Shown: positions 62,168 to 64,000 of the stretch, in pieces
Layout: every line of letters starts with the position of its first letter
How positions within the stretch are numbered: position 1 is the stretch's first letter
Assembly (NCBI RefSeq): GCF_007004725.1
Contig: NZ_ML660161.1
Location: 297,122 to 361,121, forward strand
Origin: Aliikangiella coralliicola
GTDB lineage: Bacteria; Pseudomonadota; Gammaproteobacteria; Enterobacterales; Kangiellaceae
Length of the DNA: 64,000 nucleotides
Direction: 5' to 3'
Translations under genes and position numbers: made by a program
The notes under the pieces: model-generated
What the model was told of the DNA's origin: nothing
Database searches by the model: none
The model's input: the letters and a program-made list of their open reading frames with translations, nothing else

Positions 62168-63721
62168 ATGGCTGATCATCATCCAACCGGCATTAAGCGC
62201 TGGTTATTTACAACAAACCACAAGGACATCGGCTCGATGTACCTTTGGTTCTCTTTCATTATGTTCTTGGTTGGCGGCGCAATGGCAATGGTCATTCGCG
62301 CGGAACTTTACCAACCGGGTTTGCAATTTGTCGATCCTAACTTCTTTAACCAGATGACAACAATGCATGGTCTAATCATGGTATTCGGTGCTGTTATGCC
62401 GAGCATGGTTGGTTTAGCAAACTGGTTAATTCCAATGCAGATTGGCGCGCCTGATATGGCATTGCCAAGAATGAATAACTGGAGTTTCTGGATCTTACCA
62501 TTTGCATTTGCAATGTTAATTTCTTCTCTATTTATGGAAGGTGGAGCGCCTAACTTCGGTTGGACTTTCTATGCACCGCTTTCAACTACTTATGCGCCAC
62601 CAAGTACAGATTTCTTTATCTTAGGTGTTCATATGATGGGTATCTCATCAATTATGGGAGCGATTAATGTAATTGTGACTGTATTCAACATGAGAGCACC
62701 TGGCATGACCTTAATGAAAATGCCGTTGTTCGTATGGACTTGGGTAATCACAGCATTTCTTCTAATTATGGTAATGCCGGTGCTTGCTGGTGCGGTAACG
62801 ATGATGTTAACCGACAGACACTTTGGTACTGATTTCTTCAACGCTGCTGGCGGTGGTGATCCAGTTATGTTCCAGCACATTTTCTGGTTCTTTGGACACC
62901 CCGAAGTTTATATCATGATTTTGCCGGCATTCGGTGTGGCATCAGAAATTATTCCTGCGTTTGCGCGCAAAAAACTCTTCGGATACTCATCTATGGTTTA
63001 CGCAACAGCGTCGATTGCACTATTGTCTTTCGTGGTCTGGGCGCACCATATGTTTACTGTTGGGATGCCGGTTGCAGGAGAGCTTTTCTTTATGATTGCC
63101 ACCATGCTGATTGCTGTTCCAACGGGTGTTAAGGTATTTAACTGGGTCGCTACTATGTGGCAAGGTTCAATGACCTTTGAAACGCCTATGCTGTTCGCAA
63201 TCGCTTTCGTTATTCTATTTACTATCGGTGGATTCTCCGGTGTTATGTTAGCGATGGCGCCAGTGGACTTTCAGTATCACGATACTTATTTTGTGGTTGC
63301 TCATTTCCATTATGTACTTTTCCCTGGGGCGATATTCGGTACGACAGCTGCTGTGTATTACTGGCTGCCTAAGTGGACAGGTAAAATGTATAACGAGAAG
63401 TTGGGTAAGGCTCACTTCTGGATTTCCATGCTTTTTGTTAATTTAACTTTCTTCCCAATGCACTTTAGCGGACTAGCGGGTATGCCACGTCGTATTCCTG
63501 ACTACAACATGATGTTTGCTGACTTTAACCAATTAGCAAGTATTGGTGCGTTCGGATTAGGTTTAAGCCAGCTGTTATTCCTGGGAATTGTAATTGCGAC
63601 AATTCGCGGCGGTAAGAAAGCTGAAGATAAACCTTGGGATGGTGCGACCGGTTTGGAGTGGGATCAACTTCCATGTCCTGCGCCGTATCACACGTTTGAT
63701 ACGCCACCGAAAGTTAACTAG
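62168..63721 (+). CDS. coxA: Cytochrome c oxidase subunit I
   Basis: Subunit I is the catalytic core with heme a and the heme a3/CuB site, reducing O2 to water and pumping protons. The 517-residue protein has twelve or so helices and the ligands TTMHGLIMVFG (heme a), FWFFGHPEVYIMILPAFG (CuB His and the cross-linked Tyr), WAHHMFTVG and VAHFHYVLFPG. Full length. Ribosome site TAGGAGACG before ATG 62168. ctaG follows. Confidence 0.98.
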   Translation: MADHHPTGIKRWLFTTNHKDIGSMYLWFSFIMFLVGGAMAMVIRAELYQPGLQFVDPNFFNQMTTMHGLIMVFGAVMPSMVGLANWLIPMQIGAPDMALPRMNNWSFWILPFAFAMLISSLFMEGGAPNFGWTFYAPLSTTYAPPSTDFFILGVHMMGISSIMGAINVIVTVFNMRAPGMTLMKMPLFVWTWVITAFLLIMVMPVLAGAVTMMLTDRHFGTDFFNAAGGGDPVMFQHIFWFFGHPEVYIMILPAFGVASEIIPAFARKKLFGYSSMVYATASIALLSFVVWAHHMFTVGMPVAGELFFMIATMLIAVPTGVKVFNWVATMWQGSMTFETPMLFAIAFVILFTIGGFSGVMLAMAPVDFQYHDTYFVVAHFHYVLFPGAIFGTTAAVYYWLPKWTGKMYNEKLGKAHFWISMLFVNLTFFPMHFSGLAGMPRRIPDYNMMFADFNQLASIGAFGLGLSQLLFLGIVIATIRGGKKAEDKPWDGATGLEWDQLPCPAPYHTFDTPPKVN

Positions 63722-63749
63722 GCTTTTAAAGAGATAAGTTAGAGTTTTT

Positions 63750-64000
63750 ATGAGCGAAACTGAGCAAAATCAAGCGAACAAAAAGTTGATTGTCCGACTT
63801 GTCGGCATAGTTGGCGGCATGTTTCTGTTTGCTTTTGCTTTAGTGCCGCTTTATGACGTATTTTGTGAAATTACAGGTATTAACGGTAAAACTCGAGGTA
63901 AAGCAATTTACCAATCTGTTGAAGTGAATAAACAGCGCGAAGTGACAGTAGAGTTTATAACAGATATCAATCGCGGAATGCCGTGGGAATTTAAATCATT
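63750..64000 (+). CDS. ctaG: Cytochrome c oxidase assembly protein CtaG/Cox11 (partial, right edge)
   Basis: Cox11 delivers copper to the CuB site of subunit I. The visible 83 residues start MSETEQNQANKKLIVRLVGIV and contain one membrane helix (VGIVGGMFLFAFALVPLYDVF) followed by CEITGINGKTRG and VEFITDINRGMPWEF, which match the N-terminal half of the family. The gene runs off the right edge. It is 28 bases after coxA. Confidence 0.93.
   Translation, partial: MSETEQNQANKKLIVRLVGIVGGMFLFAFALVPLYDVFCEITGINGKTRGKAIYQSVEVNKQREVTVEFITDINRGMPWEFKS

Overview
The window looks like chromosomal DNA of a gammaproteobacterium. Evidence: a coq7-type ubiquinone hydroxylase, apaH, a CpxPRA-like stress system, the block gmk–rpoZ–spoT–ridA–trmH, an hldE lipopolysaccharide gene, a GlyGly-CTERM surface protein and an aa3-type oxidase operon. 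The DNA is moderately AT-rich, with frequent TTG/GTG starts. Secreted multidomain proteins suggest an aquatic heterotroph. The genus is not determined; a Kangiella/Aliikangiella-like lineage is only a guess. I see no rRNA, tRNA, CRISPR array, insertion sequence or prophage.

Layout. 1-5408: histidine biosynthesis operon (hisC-HAD fusion cut by the left edge, hisB, hisH, hisF, a hisA-hisIE fusion, hisD), with unusual fusions and an atypical HisA. 5798-18139: accessory stretch with a secreted metzincin protease, an endonuclease V-like gene, a lipoprotein, a large BNR-repeat surface protein, acetyltransferases, an EEP-family membrane protein, a TetR/short-chain dehydrogenase pair with two palindromic operators, and small secreted proteins. 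18564-28592: hldE, DUF423, a FIST plus GGDEF/EAL signalling pair, selD-selU for tRNA selenouridine, a Csr/Rsm-type regulatory RNA candidate, carbonic anhydrase and a membrane-anchored XRE regulator.

28689-43729: priA, malic enzyme, rpmE, an alpha/beta hydrolase, hsp20 (with a RpoH-type promoter and a ROSE-like hairpin over its ribosome site), a Ycf46-like AAA ATPase, coq7, cpxA/cpxR-like genes divergent from a cpxP-like gene with CpxR boxes between, a patatin, apaH and ydfG. 43734-53685: hybrid histidine kinase, rph, yicC, gmk, rpoZ, spoT, ridA, trmH and a rhodanese-methyltransferase fusion. 54088-60748: less conserved region with a degenerate cyclase-FHA protein plus orphan ParA ATPase, a histone H1-like protein, DUF3530, a thioesterase-like protein, a lipoprotein, and a sigma factor with a membrane partner. 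61002-64000: coxB (with fused cytochrome c), coxA and the start of ctaG.

The most interesting items are the RNA with nine GGA motifs upstream of carbonic anhydrase, the hsp20 heat-sensor leader, the cyclase-FHA/ParA pair whose cyclase has lost its transition-state arginine, and the his fusions.
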